Program-made: the position numbers and the translations under genes
The notes under the pieces: generated by a model
What the model was told of the DNA's origin: nothing
Seen by the model: only the letters and a program-made list of their open reading frames with translations
Database searches by the model: none
Shown here: positions 9,319 through 16,918 of the stretch, one piece after another
Numbering within the stretch: the first letter of the stretch is position 1
How the letters are laid out: every line of letters starts with the position of its first letter
Assembly: GCF_002843175.1 (NCBI RefSeq)
Contig: NZ_PJEO01000018.1
Coordinates: 1-41,979 of the forward strand
Origin: Confluentibacter flavum
Lineage (GTDB): Bacteria; Bacteroidota; Bacteroidia; Flavobacteriales; Flavobacteriaceae
Reading direction: 5' to 3'
DNA: 41,979 bases

Positions 9319-9954
9319 ATGCATGTAACTTCGACCAATATAGCCAAACCAATAACCATTATTTTTAGAGGGAAAAAAGTTATAACCGGTATTTATAAAA
9401 CACCAACCCAACAACCTATTTATTTAGGAAAAGATGATGTTAAAGATGATGAAGTAACCGACCGTAAATATCATGGTGGGGAGTTTAAAGCGTGTTATCT
9501 ATTTTCTGAAGACCATTATGCGTATTGGAAAAATCTCTATCCAAATTTAGATTGGGATTGGGGCATGTTTGGCGAAAACCTAACCGTAAACGGATTGGAC
9601 GAAACCAAAATGATGATTGGTGCTATTTATAAAATTGGTTCTGCTTTAGTTCAAGTAACAGAGCCTAGAGAACCTTGCTTTAAACTAGGTGTCAAGTTTG
9701 GTTCACAAAAAGTCGTAAAGCAATTTGTGATTCATGGATTTCCTGGAACTTATGTTAGAGTTCTGGAAGAAGGTTTTGTAAAAGCTGGCGATACGGTTTC
9801 ACTTATAGAATCCGCCAAAAATAGTTTAACTACCGCCCAATTTTATAACTTATTATTTTCAAAAGATAAAAACCAAGAACATTTGGCTCTTGCTATAGAA
9901 AATAATGCGCTTCCTTTAAGAAAAAGAGAGAAGTTGCGTGCGTTTATCATCTGA
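9319..9954 (+). CDS. MOSC domain protein (YiiM-like)
   Basis: MOSC domains bind the molybdenum cofactor or related sulfur-carrying groups; stand-alone YiiM-type proteins detoxify N-hydroxylated base analogues. This 211-residue protein has the domain order of YiiM. It contains DRKYHGGEFKACYLFSEDHY, GMFGENLTVNGLDE, and TEPREPCFKLGVKFG with the conserved cofactor-binding Cys. A C-terminal helical extension of about 45 residues (LTTAQFYNLLFSKDKN) matches the 3-alpha domain. The first 25 residues are a beta strand and no signal peptide is present, so it is cytosolic. It probably forms a two-gene operon with pepT; no metabolic link between them is evident. Confidence 0.85.
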   Translation: MHVTSTNIAKPITIIFRGKKVITGIYKTPTQQPIYLGKDDVKDDEVTDRKYHGGEFKACYLFSEDHYAYWKNLYPNLDWDWGMFGENLTVNGLDETKMMIGAIYKIGSALVQVTEPREPCFKLGVKFGSQKVVKQFVIHGFPGTYVRVLEEGFVKAGDTVSLIESAKNSLTTAQFYNLLFSKDKNQEHLALAIENNALPLRKREKLRAFII

Positions 9955-9979
9955 TTCATCATTATTGAAAAATAATGAG

Positions 9980-10000
9980 ACCCTGAAACAAGTTCAGGGT
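9980..10000. repeat. Palindromic hairpin downstream of the MOSC gene
   Basis: ACCCTGAA (9980-9987) and TTCAGGGT (9993-10000) form an 8-bp stem with a 5-base loop. No T-run follows, so it is better read as a REP-like intergenic palindrome than as a classical terminator. It may still protect the 3' end of the pepT-MOSC message. Confidence 0.55.
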
Positions 10001-10011
10001 TGTAAACAAAC

Positions 10012-10019
10012 TATATTTG
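10012..10019 (+). promoter_or_regulatory. -7 promoter box of the radical SAM gene
   Basis: TATATTTG matches TAnnTTTG and contains the first TTG of the open frame (10017-10019). This makes that codon an unlikely start and favours the in-frame TTG at 10044. Confidence 0.55.
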
Positions 10020-10043
10020 TTACTATTTATTTTCTGTAGCATT

Positions 10044-12242
10044 TTGAAAGACCTTTTACTCATCACTCCTCCGTTTACGCAATTAAACACGCCCTACCCT
10101 GCTACATGTTATCTAAAGGGATTTTTAAACACTAAAAACATCGCTTCATTTCAAATGGATTTGGGTATTGAAGTGATTTTAGAATTATTTTCAAAAAAAA
10201 CATTTCAAGATCTTTTTGAATTAGCTGACAAAAATAATAACATCATCTCAGAAAATGCCCAAAGAATTTATGCGCTAAAAGACGCTTATTTACAACCATT
10301 AGATGATGTGATTGTGTTTCTACAAGGCAAAAAACCAACGTTTGCAAGACAAATTTGTACGGACAATTATTTACCGCAAGCATCACGCTTTGAACAATTA
10401 GATGAACTCGATTGGGCATTCGGCAATATGGGCATGCAAGACAAAGCCAAACATTTGGCTACCTTATATCTTGAAGATTTATCCGATTTTATTGTAGAAT
10501 GTATTGACGACAATTTTGGATTTAGTCGTTATGCGGAACGTTTGGGACAGAGTGCCAATTCGTTTGATGAATTATATGAACAGTTACAAAACCAACCAAC
10601 CTATATTGATACAATTACTTTAAACATTCTTGAGGACACCCTAAAAACCATACAACCGAAACTGGTATGTTTTTCAGTACCGTTTCCCGGGAATTTATAC
10701 AGTGCGTTTCGTTGTGCCCAATATATAAAAGCCATTTACCCAAACATTAAAATTGCGATAGGCGGCGGATTCCCAAATACCGAATTACGCTCGGTAACCG
10801 ACACCAGAGTATTTCAGTTTTTTGATTTTATTACTTTGGATGATGGTGAATTGCCTGTTGAGCTTTTAATTTCACACGTTTTTAACTCCCCTCCTTCGGA
10901 GGGGTTGGGGGAGGCCAAACGCACCTTTCTTTTAGAAAACGGAAAAGTCGTTTATAAAAATAATAGCACCAAACCAGATTACAAACAAAGTGAGGTTGGC
11001 ACTCCTGATTATTCCGATTTACCTTTAGATAAATACATTTCAGTCATAGAAATCGCCAACCCCATGCACAGTTTATGGAGCGATGGTCGATGGAACAAAC
11101 TTACCATGGCGCACGGTTGCTATTGGGGCAAATGTACGTTTTGCGATATTTCGCTGGATTACATAAAAATTTACGAACCCATCGCCGCTAAATTATTGGT
11201 GGATCGTATGGAACAACTCATAGAACAAACCAGCGAAACTGGGTTTCATTTTGTGGACGAAGCAGCGCCTCCAGCACTGATGAAAGCACTCGCTTTAGAA
11301 ATTATTAAACGTAAACTCACCGTGACGTGGTGGACCAACATTCGGTTTGAAAAAAACTTCACTAAGGATTTGTGCCAGTTGTTAAAAGCCTCGGGATGTA
11401 TTGCGATTTCTGGCGGACTGGAAGTGGCTTCCGATAGATTATTGGCACTTATTGATAAAGGTGTCACCGTGGAGCAAGTTGCGCAAGTCACAAGTCATTT
11501 TACCGAAGCCAATATTATGGTTCACGCCTATTTAATGTATGGCTACCCCACGCAAACCATTCAGGAAACTGTTGATAGTTTGGAAATGGTGCGTCAGTTA
11601 TTCGAAATTGGCGTATTACAATCAGGATTTTGGCACCAGTTTGCATTAACGGCGCACAGTCCTATTGGATTAAATCCATCCGAATACCACATCATCCCAA
11701 ACACCAAACCCATTACGTTTGCCAATAACGATATTGCCTTTACCGATACTACGGGCATTGACCATAACCAATTTAGTTTCGGATTGAAAAAGTCGCTTTT
11801 TAACTATATGCACGGTATTGGTTTTGAATTGCCGTTACAAGATTGGTTCGATTTTAAAATCCCGAAAACCACTATTAAACCCGATTTTATTCATAACTGC
11901 TTAGAAACCGAGGTTCATTTCAACATCAAACCAACCGCAAAAATACTGTGGCTTGGCACAAAACCTTTGGTAACAGAAACTTCCAAAACCAAAAAAGGAC
12001 AAACGTATTATTCTTTACAAGCCACGTTTCACACCACAACCGACACATTTTCGGTAACTTTTGACAAAAATCAAGGTAACTGGCTTTTAAATATCTTAGA
12101 AACATTAAGCCCAAACAACACACAATTACCTTCATTTTTGGAATTAAAAAAAGATTTTGAAACGCAGTTTGAAGACTTTGAATTGTTTTGGTTTTCAAAA
12201 CCTATGGGTGTTTTACGGGAGAATGGGTTGTTGGTGTTGTAG
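10044..12242 (+). CDS. B12-binding-domain radical SAM protein
   Basis: This is a large (732 residues from TTG 10044) radical SAM enzyme with an N-terminal cobalamin-binding-type region. Its substrate is unknown. The proposed start gives MKDLLLITPPFTQLNTPYPA, the usual opening of this family; no ATG is available nearby. The B12-like Rossmann region runs to about residue 280 with KLVCFSVPFPGN and KIAIGGGFPN. The cluster-binding motif is GCYWGKCTFC (Cys359, Cys364, Cys367), spaced CX4CX2C instead of CX3CX2C, followed by FVDEAAPP and SGGLEVASDR. An 11-residue insert, NSPPSEGLGEA, is encoded by a repeat at 10884-10915. The last 81 bases recur downstream at 12682-12761. Confidence 0.85.
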   Translation: MKDLLLITPPFTQLNTPYPATCYLKGFLNTKNIASFQMDLGIEVILELFSKKTFQDLFELADKNNNIISENAQRIYALKDAYLQPLDDVIVFLQGKKPTFARQICTDNYLPQASRFEQLDELDWAFGNMGMQDKAKHLATLYLEDLSDFIVECIDDNFGFSRYAERLGQSANSFDELYEQLQNQPTYIDTITLNILEDTLKTIQPKLVCFSVPFPGNLYSAFRCAQYIKAIYPNIKIAIGGGFPNTELRSVTDTRVFQFFDFITLDDGELPVELLISHVFNSPPSEGLGEAKRTFLLENGKVVYKNNSTKPDYKQSEVGTPDYSDLPLDKYISVIEIANPMHSLWSDGRWNKLTMAHGCYWGKCTFCDISLDYIKIYEPIAAKLLVDRMEQLIEQTSETGFHFVDEAAPPALMKALALEIIKRKLTVTWWTNIRFEKNFTKDLCQLLKASGCIAISGGLEVASDRLLALIDKGVTVEQVAQVTSHFTEANIMVHAYLMYGYPTQTIQETVDSLEMVRQLFEIGVLQSGFWHQFALTAHSPIGLNPSEYHIIPNTKPITFANNDIAFTDTTGIDHNQFSFGLKKSLFNYMHGIGFELPLQDWFDFKIPKTTIKPDFIHNCLETEVHFNIKPTAKILWLGTKPLVTETSKTKKGQTYYSLQATFHTTTDTFSVTFDKNQGNWLLNILETLSPNNTQLPSFLELKKDFETQFEDFELFWFSKPMGVLRENGLLVL
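10884..10915. repeat. In-frame CCCCTCC hairpin repeat inside the radical SAM gene
   Basis: CCCCTCC (10888-10894) and GGAGGGG (10898-10904) enclose a TTC loop, and a following GGGGGAGG can pair with the first arm as an alternative stem. This C-rich element is commonly seen between genes in Bacteroidota. Here it lies within a coding sequence and keeps the frame, adding the peptide NSPPSEGLGEA between two predicted domains. Confidence 0.7.
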
Positions 12243-12426
12243 TGAATTTTAAACTTTCGCACGCTACCGCTAAGCTCAGTTTAGTGGCCGATAAGATTGT
12301 AAAAAACAAATCAAATAATAATCCTTCCTAAAGCGGTTTAGCAAAAAAACACTAATTGAATTCTAGTGCAATAAACTGTTGTGGCCACTAAGCAGAGCTT
12401 AGCGGTAGCGGATTTTATAGTGAATT
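12240..12426. repeat. Long inverted-repeat (MITE-like) element with 9-base flanking direct repeats
   Basis: Arms of 28 bases at 12262-12289 and 12383-12410 are reverse complements with two mismatches, around a 93-base non-coding centre. TAGTGAATT occurs at 12240-12248 and again at 12418-12426, outside the two arms, and may be a target duplication. The first copy overlaps the stop codon of the radical SAM gene. The arms are not exactly adjacent to the direct repeats (13 and 7 bases away), so the element limits are uncertain. Confidence 0.55.
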
Positions 12427-12446
12427 CAGATTTTAATTTATTTTTT

Positions 12447-12529
12447 GTAAACTTATATGTTTACTTTTTATATAATTTGTAAACTTATATGTTTACATTT
12501 TGTTTAATTAATTATCGAATGTATTTTTG
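12447..12529 (+). promoter_or_regulatory. Paired GTAAAC-GTTTAC operators and consensus promoter
   Basis: The 18-mer GTAAACTTATATGTTTAC occurs twice, at 12447-12464 and 12479-12496, exactly 32 bases apart (about three helical turns). Each has palindromic GTAAAC/GTTTAC half-sites. The second ends two bases before a TTTG (12499-12502) that stands 19 bases from TATTTTTG (12522-12529), a full -33/-7 match. This looks like the control region of a repressor-regulated unit whose repressor gene is not in the window. Confidence 0.6.
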
Positions 12530-12660
12530 GAAAGGACATTTTTAGTTGGCACAATTCAAAAATGGTTAAACCTGATGAAACACGAAAAATGTATATTAAA
12601 GCATTAAAAGAGGCTGATAATGGAAACATAAAAACTTTAATAGAATTTGCTAAAAACTAA
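12508..12660 (+). pseudogene. C-terminal remnant of a Fic/DOC family gene (mobile mystery protein B-like)
   Basis: After an in-frame stop at 12505, the frame encodes about 50 residues ending in ALKEADNGNIKTLIEFAKN. This, with the preceding IFSWHNSKMVKPDETRKMYI, resembles the extreme C-terminus of Fic-domain proteins of the mobile mystery protein B group, where FSWG..N, a Pro/Glu turn and YI.ALK.AD.GD...L..FA recur. The Fic motif (HPFxxGNGR) and all of the N-terminal part are absent, so it is a remnant. An internal ATG at 12562 would allow a 32-residue peptide. Recognition is by family memory and not by search. The partner HTH protein (mobile mystery protein A) is missing. Confidence 0.5.
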
Positions 12661-12681
12661 ATTCACACCAACAATTGAAAA

Positions 12682-12761
12682 ACCAATTTCAAAGATTTTG
12701 ATTTGTTTTGGTTTTCAAAACCCATGAGGGTTCTACTATAAAAGAGTTGTTGGTTTTGTAA
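12682..12761 (+). pseudogene. Decayed duplicate of the radical SAM gene 3' end
   Basis: These 80 bases align with the final 81 bases of the radical SAM gene (12162-12242), with the core ATTTGTTTTGGTTTTCAAAA nearly unchanged and one single-base gap near the end. The encoded text TNFKDFDLFWFSKPM parallels TQFEDFELFWFSKPM. The copy then shifts frame and stops early. It lies about 440 bases beyond the intact gene, after the inverted-repeat element and the Fic remnant. Confidence 0.8.
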
Positions 12762-12774
12762 TGAAATTTAAGGT

Positions 12775-12782
12775 TATCTTTG
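12775..12782 (+). promoter_or_regulatory. -7 promoter box upstream of the Gmad2 lipoprotein gene
   Basis: TATCTTTG matches TAnnTTTG. It lies just after the duplicate radical SAM 3' end and 134 bases before the lipoprotein start, implying a leader of about 125 bases. That leader includes the perfect 12-base palindrome CGATAGCTATCG (12811-12822), a common Flavobacteriaceae intergenic word. Confidence 0.5.
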
Positions 12783-12915
12783 TCGGAAAAAAATATATAT
12801 TCGTTTATAACGATAGCTATCGGGACTGATATAAAACCTTAATACGATTTCATATTATTAAAGTTAACTGTCATTTGAAGAAACTATAGCCTAAAAAGGA
12901 AACAAAGAACTCGAT

Positions 12916-13359
12916 ATGAAACGGATAATCTTATTATTAATTATACTATTTGCTGCCTGTAATAAAAAGGATAAAATTGTTAGAGAAGCTCAGGAAAATG
13001 TCAAAACGAGCGATACTGTTCAACTGAAAAAGGCAGCTCCATCGAACACAACTGTAAAGAAATATTCGAACGAGCGTTTTAGAAATGTGACAGTAGAGAA
13101 AGTAAATAATGATAAATTTCGAGTTAAAGGAGAAGGACAAATTTTTGAAGCAAGTTTCAACTGGACCGTTGAAGACGGTCACGATGAATTGAAAAAAGGC
13201 TATGAGATGACTGATGCGGGCGCACCAGAATGGGGTAAATTTGATTTCACAGTGGATGTCGCAAAGAATAGGGAAAACTCGACTTTAACTCTAATTTTAT
13301 TTGAGATTAGCGCGAAAGATGGCAGTCGGCAACACGAGCTACCAATCGTCTTATTCTAG
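12916..13359 (+). CDS. Lipoprotein with Gmad2 immunoglobulin-like domain
   Basis: The 147-residue product begins MKRIILLLIILFAACNKKDK, a lipoprotein signal with the lipidated Cys at residue 15, so it is anchored in a membrane facing the periplasm or outside. After a Lys/Thr-rich linker, residues 50-147 resemble the Gmad2 beta-sandwich. It contains GQIFEASFNWTVEDGHDEL, AGAPEWGKFDFTVDV and LFEISAKDGSRQHELPIVLF. Gmad2 domains are thought to bind other proteins or wall components; no enzyme activity is expected. It has its own promoter and no terminator that I can see. Its only neighbour on the same strand is the scarred end of the radical SAM gene. Confidence 0.82.
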   Translation: MKRIILLLIILFAACNKKDKIVREAQENVKTSDTVQLKKAAPSNTTVKKYSNERFRNVTVEKVNNDKFRVKGEGQIFEASFNWTVEDGHDELKKGYEMTDAGAPEWGKFDFTVDVAKNRENSTLTLILFEISAKDGSRQHELPIVLF

Positions 13360-13473
13360 AAGTTCAATTATACGGCAGCTAACATAAGCTAAAATTAAAA
13401 GCTAAACAGTTCTGCTTCTTACACAAGACCTTTAAACGACAACGTAAAAAACAAAACCAATTTCATAAAAACC

Positions 13474-14331
13474 CTAAATAATCTCCTCCACATGCTTTTT
13501 AATGTTTGCCGAAATCTTTTCAATAGGCAAATCGTTGGCATCAAACCCAAAAGGGTCTTCAATTTCTTCAGCAATTAATTCTAAACTTGCCAACACATAA
13601 AAAATAAAAATAACGACTGGTATGGCATAATATCCCAAACTAAACACATAGCCAAAAGGTAACGTCATGATATAAAAAAAGATGAATTTTTTAATAAACG
13701 CACTGTATGAATACGGAATGGGCGTGTTTTTAATACGCTCACATGCCCCACAAATGTCTGTAAACGACTGTAATTCGGCATTTAAGATAATTAGTTGGTC
13801 GCCCGTGATTTTTTTCTGCTCGTGCAGATCAGTAATCTTTTGATACATCATTTTCGCCACTTGGTTTGGTCGGTGCTTGTGGTTATCTAAATCGATGCCT
13901 TCATACAATTGCAAACTGGTTTCCACATCGGTTAAATGTTTTGACAATATAGAAGCATAGCCCGGAATTAATTTCCTGAAATACGCCCTATCGTGTTCTT
14001 CCTTTAAGATAACACTGAGCTTCATGGCTAAATTCCGGCTATTATTAACCAACGCACCCCACAGTTTTCGGCCTTCCCACCAACGGTCGTAAGCCGTATT
14101 GGTTCTAAACACCAATAATAAGGAAATGACAAAACCCAACATACTGTGCATGACGGGAATATTTGACAAATGGTTTTTCTGCGATAGTTTCCAATACTCA
14201 AGTTCCAAATACCCGACGCCACCGGTGTAAGCACCTATAAATAGCATCATGGGAATCAGTTTCCTAAACGTATCTGATTTATGAAATCTAAAAATAAAAA
14301 CGATCCAGTCTTTGGGGTTGTATTGTACCAT
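13474..14331 (-). CDS. Bestrophin-like (YneE/UPF0187) membrane channel
   Basis: Bacterial bestrophin homologues form pentameric ion channels in the inner membrane; some conduct cations instead of the chloride carried by animal bestrophins. The 285-residue protein has hydrophobic segments near residues 27-42, 60-76, 205-225 and 230-250. It carries the family signature FRTNTAYDRWWEGRKLWGALVNNSRN after the second helix, then a long cytosolic helical part and the C-terminal EEIEDPFGFDANDLPI. Length and motifs are typical. It is monocistronic, convergent with the Gmad2 lipoprotein gene and divergent from the helicase. Its physiological ion is not predictable from sequence. Confidence 0.9.
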   Translation of the reverse strand: MVQYNPKDWIVFIFRFHKSDTFRKLIPMMLFIGAYTGGVGYLELEYWKLSQKNHLSNIPVMHSMLGFVISLLLVFRTNTAYDRWWEGRKLWGALVNNSRNLAMKLSVILKEEHDRAYFRKLIPGYASILSKHLTDVETSLQLYEGIDLDNHKHRPNQVAKMMYQKITDLHEQKKITGDQLIILNAELQSFTDICGACERIKNTPIPYSYSAFIKKFIFFYIMTLPFGYVFSLGYYAIPVVIFIFYVLASLELIAEEIEDPFGFDANDLPIEKISANIKKHVEEII

Positions 14332-14495
14332 AGGTTATGTTGCAAATTATAATTGCGCCGCAAAATTAGAAAATGTTTTGTCCTTATATCCCTTAAAGTA
14401 TAATAAAGAATTTTTTGAAGTGCACTAATCATTGAGATATAGCGCATTATTTGGATTCCCGTTTTATTCATTATTAAATATTTTTATAATAATGA

Positions 14496-14525
14496 ATTCA
14501 TGAATCTTACGATTTCACGGGAATT
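14496..14525. repeat. Dispersed intergenic repeat, copy 1
   Basis: This 30-base word starting ATTCATGAATCTT and ending CACGGGAATT matches 28752-28780 with four differences. It stands just upstream of the helicase -7 box, in the place where a -33 region would be read. Confidence 0.55.
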
Positions 14526-14544
14526 AAGCCTGATAACTTTTATG

Positions 14545-14552
14545 TATCTTTG
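14545..14552 (+). promoter_or_regulatory. -7 promoter box of the DEAD-box helicase gene
   Basis: TATCTTTG matches TAnnTTTG, 19 bases before the ATG at 14572. It lies inside the longest open frame (from 14500) and therefore sets the start at 14572. Confidence 0.7.
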
Positions 14553-14571
14553 CAGCAAATTTCAATACAAT

Positions 14572-15810
14572 ATGTCGTTTAAAGACTTACAATTAAACAA
14601 ACCTATTTTAAGAGCGGTTGCAGAAGCGGGTTACGATAACCCAACCTTGGTTCAAGAAAAAACCATTCCGTTGGTATTAGACAAAAAAAACGTCATTGTT
14701 TCGGCACAAACCGGCACAGGAAAAACCGCTGCTTTTGCCTTACCTATTTTGCAATTGTTGTTTGATAAACAAGATGCTTCAAAAAGTGGCAAGAAAATAA
14801 AAGCTTTAATAATAAGCCCGACTCGCGAATTGGCGGTTCAAATTGAAGAAAATTTTAAAACGTATTGCAAGTATACCAATTTAAGAACAACCGTTGTTTA
14901 TGGTGGCACGTCAATCGAGCCACAAAAAGATGTTCTTAAAAAAGGCGTAGATATTTTAATTGCTACGCCCGGGCGTTTATTGGATTTGCACAAACAAGAT
15001 ACCGTAAACCTAGACTATGTCGATATTTTGGTTTTAGATGAAGCCGATTTAATGTTAGACATGGGTTTTATTGACGATGTTAAAAAAATTGAGCGTTTGT
15101 GTACAAGGGAAAAACAAATTTTATTGTTTTCGGCCACCATCCCTTTTAAGGTGGAACAATTGGCAAATACCATTTTAAATAACCCTGAGCGTGTTGAAGT
15201 GGCCCCTAATTCGTCCACGTCCAAAAACGTCAACCAAGTATTGTATTACGTGCCAAAACGCAATAAAATAGAATTGTGTTTGCATTTATTACGAAATACG
15301 ATAAAAGGCAGTATTCTTATTTTTAGACGCACTAAATTTGGTGTTGAAAAGTTAGAAGAAACGCTTATTAAAAATGGCTATAAAGTGGAAAGCATCCACG
15401 GTGATAAAAGTCAGAACCTAAGACAAGAAGCGTTACAAAAGTTCAAAGATAAAGAAGCCACTATTTTAATTGCAACTGATGTGGCGGCGCGTGGTATTGA
15501 TATTGATAATTTAGATGCGGTAGTGAATTTCGATTTACCCAATGTGCCAGAAACGTATGTTCATAGAATTGGAAGAACTGCCAGGGCTGGAAACTCAGGC
15601 ACTTCCTATTCGTTATGTTCTGCAGATGAAAAAACCTATGTGGCGACTATTCAGCAACTTATTAATATGCAATTGGATGTGGTGGATGACCATCCCTATC
15701 CGTTAGACCCAAAAGCAAAAAAGGAAATTCACAAAACCCCAGGAAAAAGCAAACACAAAAAAGGGCGTAAAAGTGAAGCTTCCAAAAAGAAAAAAAAACG
15801 TTGGTACTAA
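14572..15810 (+). CDS. DEAD-box ATP-dependent RNA helicase
   Basis: This cytosolic helicase unwinds short RNA duplexes, usually in ribosome assembly, mRNA decay or cold adaptation. From ATG 14572 it has 412 residues. In order there are a Q motif (FKDLQLNKPILRAVAEAGYDNPTLVQ), motif I AQTGTGKT, Ia PTRELAVQ, Ib TPGRLLD, II DEAD, III SAT, IV RRTKFGVEKL-type, V ATDVAARGID and VI HRIGRTARAG. The C-terminal tail from about residue 380 is strongly basic (KSKHKKGRKSEASKKKKKRW), a likely RNA-binding extension as in RhlE-type proteins. The upstream start at 14500 is excluded by the promoter box. It stands alone; its specific target RNA is unknown. Confidence 0.93.
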   Translation: MSFKDLQLNKPILRAVAEAGYDNPTLVQEKTIPLVLDKKNVIVSAQTGTGKTAAFALPILQLLFDKQDASKSGKKIKALIISPTRELAVQIEENFKTYCKYTNLRTTVVYGGTSIEPQKDVLKKGVDILIATPGRLLDLHKQDTVNLDYVDILVLDEADLMLDMGFIDDVKKIERLCTREKQILLFSATIPFKVEQLANTILNNPERVEVAPNSSTSKNVNQVLYYVPKRNKIELCLHLLRNTIKGSILIFRRTKFGVEKLEETLIKNGYKVESIHGDKSQNLRQEALQKFKDKEATILIATDVAARGIDIDNLDAVVNFDLPNVPETYVHRIGRTARAGNSGTSYSLCSADEKTYVATIQQLINMQLDVVDDHPYPLDPKAKKEIHKTPGKSKHKKGRKSEASKKKKKRWY

Positions 15811-15943
15811 ATCGTTTATAATTCCGCTAATTAATTACTATCTTTATCGAAAGAAAAAAAATTAATAGACTTCAACTAATCATACTACCCACTACTTACT
15901 ACACTAACGCTTACCAACCAGCACTTTTAAAATTTAAACTGTA

Positions 15944-16918
15944 ATGGATTTTACAAACCCACTAGTGTATGGTGTGCCTTGTTTTTTAGGCCTTATTTTG
16001 GTTGAACTTACATATAGCAAAACCCACGACCACAAACATCTTTACAAATGGAAAGATCTAGCATCTAGTCTAACTATGGGCGTTGGATCGGTAGTTTTAG
16101 CGCCTTTAATAAAAACGATTTCGGCCATAATCATCTTTAATTATGTGTACGAATTGTTCAACCCTATTGTTGATGGCATACGTACCAACATTATGGGTTG
16201 GGAATCATTTGGTTATGCATGGTATGTTTGGATTCTATGTCAATTTTTAGACGATTTTTCATATTATTGGTTTCACAGACAAAACCATATGGTGCGCTTT
16301 TTATGGGCGGCACACATCGTGCACCACTCTTCCGACAATTTCAATCTAGGAACAGCAGTTAGAAACGGCTGGTTCACTATTTTATATAAACCGTTTTTTT
16401 ATATGTGGTTACCTGCCATTGGATTTCCTCCAGCAATGGTGATTGTATGCTTAGGTATTGAAGCTCTTTGGCAATTTCAGTTACATTCTGCTTACGTTCC
16501 AAAACTGGGAATTATTGAAAAAGTATTTAATACCCATACAATGCACCAGGTGCACCACGCTAAAAATTTAGAGTATATGGATAAAAACCATGGTGGCTTT
16601 TTAAATATGTTTGATAAACTATTTGGAACCTGGAAAGAATTGGACGAGAACATAGATATTGAATACGGCGTTACCAAACCACCAAATTCCTATAATCCTT
16701 TGATTATTTTAACGCATGAATATAAAGATATTTGGAACGACATGAAAAAGAGTCCAAATTTATATCACAAGTTCATGTATGCTTTCGGGGAACCAGGATG
16801 GAGCCATGATGGAAGCACCTTAACCATCAAGCAAATGCGTAAGCAAATGGAATTGCCAAACAAAACAACCCCTTTAAATGTGGAGCAACCAAGCGTTAAT
16901 TTTCAAAACGTTGATTAA
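15944..16918 (+). CDS. Sterol desaturase / fatty acid hydroxylase family protein
   Basis: This is an integral membrane di-iron oxygenase family member of 324 residues; relatives hydroxylate or desaturate lipids, carotenoids or ether lipids. Histidine clusters that bind the two irons are HRQNH near residue 110, HIVHHSSD near 125 and HTMHQVHHAKN near 200. Hydrophobic segments lie near residues 6-20, 45-70 and 80-100, and around 145-175. A soluble tail of about 80 residues ends the protein. No neighbouring lipid gene points to a substrate. Its last 23 bases overlap the convergent anti-sigma gene on the other strand. Confidence 0.88.
   Translation: MDFTNPLVYGVPCFLGLILVELTYSKTHDHKHLYKWKDLASSLTMGVGSVVLAPLIKTISAIIIFNYVYELFNPIVDGIRTNIMGWESFGYAWYVWILCQFLDDFSYYWFHRQNHMVRFLWAAHIVHHSSDNFNLGTAVRNGWFTILYKPFFYMWLPAIGFPPAMVIVCLGIEALWQFQLHSAYVPKLGIIEKVFNTHTMHQVHHAKNLEYMDKNHGGFLNMFDKLFGTWKELDENIDIEYGVTKPPNSYNPLIILTHEYKDIWNDMKKSPNLYHKFMYAFGEPGWSHDGSTLTIKQMRKQMELPNKTTPLNVEQPSVNFQNVD

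Noticed and set aside
12562-12660. Independent 32-codon gene
   Set aside because: Its sequence continues upstream in the same frame as a Fic-like C-terminus, so it is more likely a remnant than a real small gene, although translation from the consensus promoter cannot be excluded.
12811-12822. CGATAGCTATCG palindrome as a specific operator
   Set aside because: This word is very common between genes in Flavobacteriaceae, so a specific regulatory role is not supported.
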